From NCBI GenBank assembly GCA_964547975.1, contig CAZJRM010000159.1, positions 1-13,175 on the forward strand: DNA of 13,175 bases, written 5' to 3'. The notes under the pieces are model-generated. The model was not told where the DNA came from. It saw nothing but the letters and a program-made list of their open reading frames with translations, and ran no database searches. Position numbers and translations under genes: made by a program. Source of the stretch: CAYJPV01 sp964547975 (lineage in GTDB: Bacteria > Acidobacteriota > Vicinamibacteria > Vicinamibacterales > JAKQTR01). Of this stretch, positions 12,863 to 13,175 are shown piece after piece (the stretch's first letter is position 1; each line of letters opens with the position of its first letter).

Positions 12863-13175
12863 GCCGGCCCCGCTTCCACCAGGCACGCGTAGAACGTCGC
12901 GCCGTGGTTCATGTCGGTGACGCCCTCGTCTGTCAGGACGTTGACATCGGGATCGCCCGGATGACAACGCCCTTCGAGCACGTGCACGACGCCCGGCCGG
13001 ATGCCCCGCGTCAGCCGCACCACGAGTTCCATCCGCCCTCGATCGTTCCAGACGGCCACCCGCGCGCCATCGAGAATCCGCCGCGGCGCGGCGTCGTCCG
13101 GATGCATGTCGAGCACGTGCGGCCGTTCCACCTCCCGCACCCAGTCCAGGTTGCCGAACTGCGAGTGGATCCGAT
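12859..13175 (-). CDS. Molybdopterin oxidoreductase catalytic subunit (DmsA-like), C-terminal part only
   Basis: Only the last 105 residues are in the window; the 5' part lies beyond the right edge. The fragment reads RIHSQFGNLDWVREVERPHV at its start, then LDMHPDDAAPRRILDGARVAVWN. This is the dinucleotide-binding domain that closes molybdopterin oxidoreductases of the DMSO reductase family: RIHSQFGN, an HPxDA box, and a GxxVxVWNDRG strand. The conserved NVLTDEGVTDMNHGATF near the end also fits. The metal ligand residue and any Tat signal are not visible, so the substrate (DMSO, polysulfide, tetrathionate or other) is open. An ATG lies within the fragment at 13102 but is not the start. The stop overlaps the Fe-S subunit ATG by 4 bp. 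Confidence 0.88.
   Translation of the reverse strand, partial: RIHSQFGNLDWVREVERPHVLDMHPDDAAPRRILDGARVAVWNDRGRMELVVRLTRGIRPGVVHVLEGRCHPGDPDVNVLTDEGVTDMNHGATFYACLVEAGPA

Overview
The window is high-GC bacterial DNA with dense genes, little intergenic space and one assembly gap of ten Ns at 9126-9135, so it comes from a draft or metagenome assembly. Several kinds of short palindromic repeats and the in-frame peptides they encode (for example VRLQPD and AGPAEAGP), plus a CGGNSPTTPT-type exported protein, suggest an acidobacterium of the Vicinamibacteria type. That placement is inference from recalled patterns, not a computed one. No rRNA, tRNA, CRISPR array, transposase or phage gene was seen.

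Region 1 (1-5262, minus strand): a secreted von Willebrand factor A protein (3946-5262), a secreted amidohydrolase of the D-aminoacylase family that lacks the usual HxH metal motif (2157-3896), and biosynthetic arginine decarboxylase SpeA (169-2115). Downstream of speA lies a three-copy array of terminator-like palindromes (25-133). The amidohydrolase and speA each seem to have their own promoter, with a TANNNT box exactly 6 nt before the start codon.

Region 2 (5347-8931, plus strand): a small polyhydroxyalkanoate-system protein, a threonine aldolase-like PLP enzyme, an exported protein with two YCII domains, a HAD phosphatase resembling the YjjG/YfnB nucleotidases, and a DNPH1-like deoxynucleotide N-glycosidase. 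The last two may form a nucleotide-sanitation pair. Repeats sit in the leader of the YCII gene and over the 3' end of the HAD gene, where they have lengthened the protein.

Region 3 (8928-13175, minus strand): an operon, cut by the right edge, with a DmsABC-type molybdo/tungsto-oxidoreductase (catalytic subunit C-terminus, 16-cysteine Fe-S subunit, membrane anchor) followed by the permease and ATPase of a tungstate-type (Tup) ABC transporter. All four junctions are 4-bp ATGA overlaps. This unites a quinone-linked oxidoreductase with uptake of its probable metal. The binding protein TupA is not in the window. The Fe-S gene carries an in-frame inverted pair of palindromes that looks like a REPIN. 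After the operon comes an SGNH hydrolase gene interrupted by the assembly gap.

The main points of interest are the oxidoreductase-transporter operon, the repeats entering coding sequence, the recurrent leaderless-type start signal, and the amidohydrolase with altered metal ligands.
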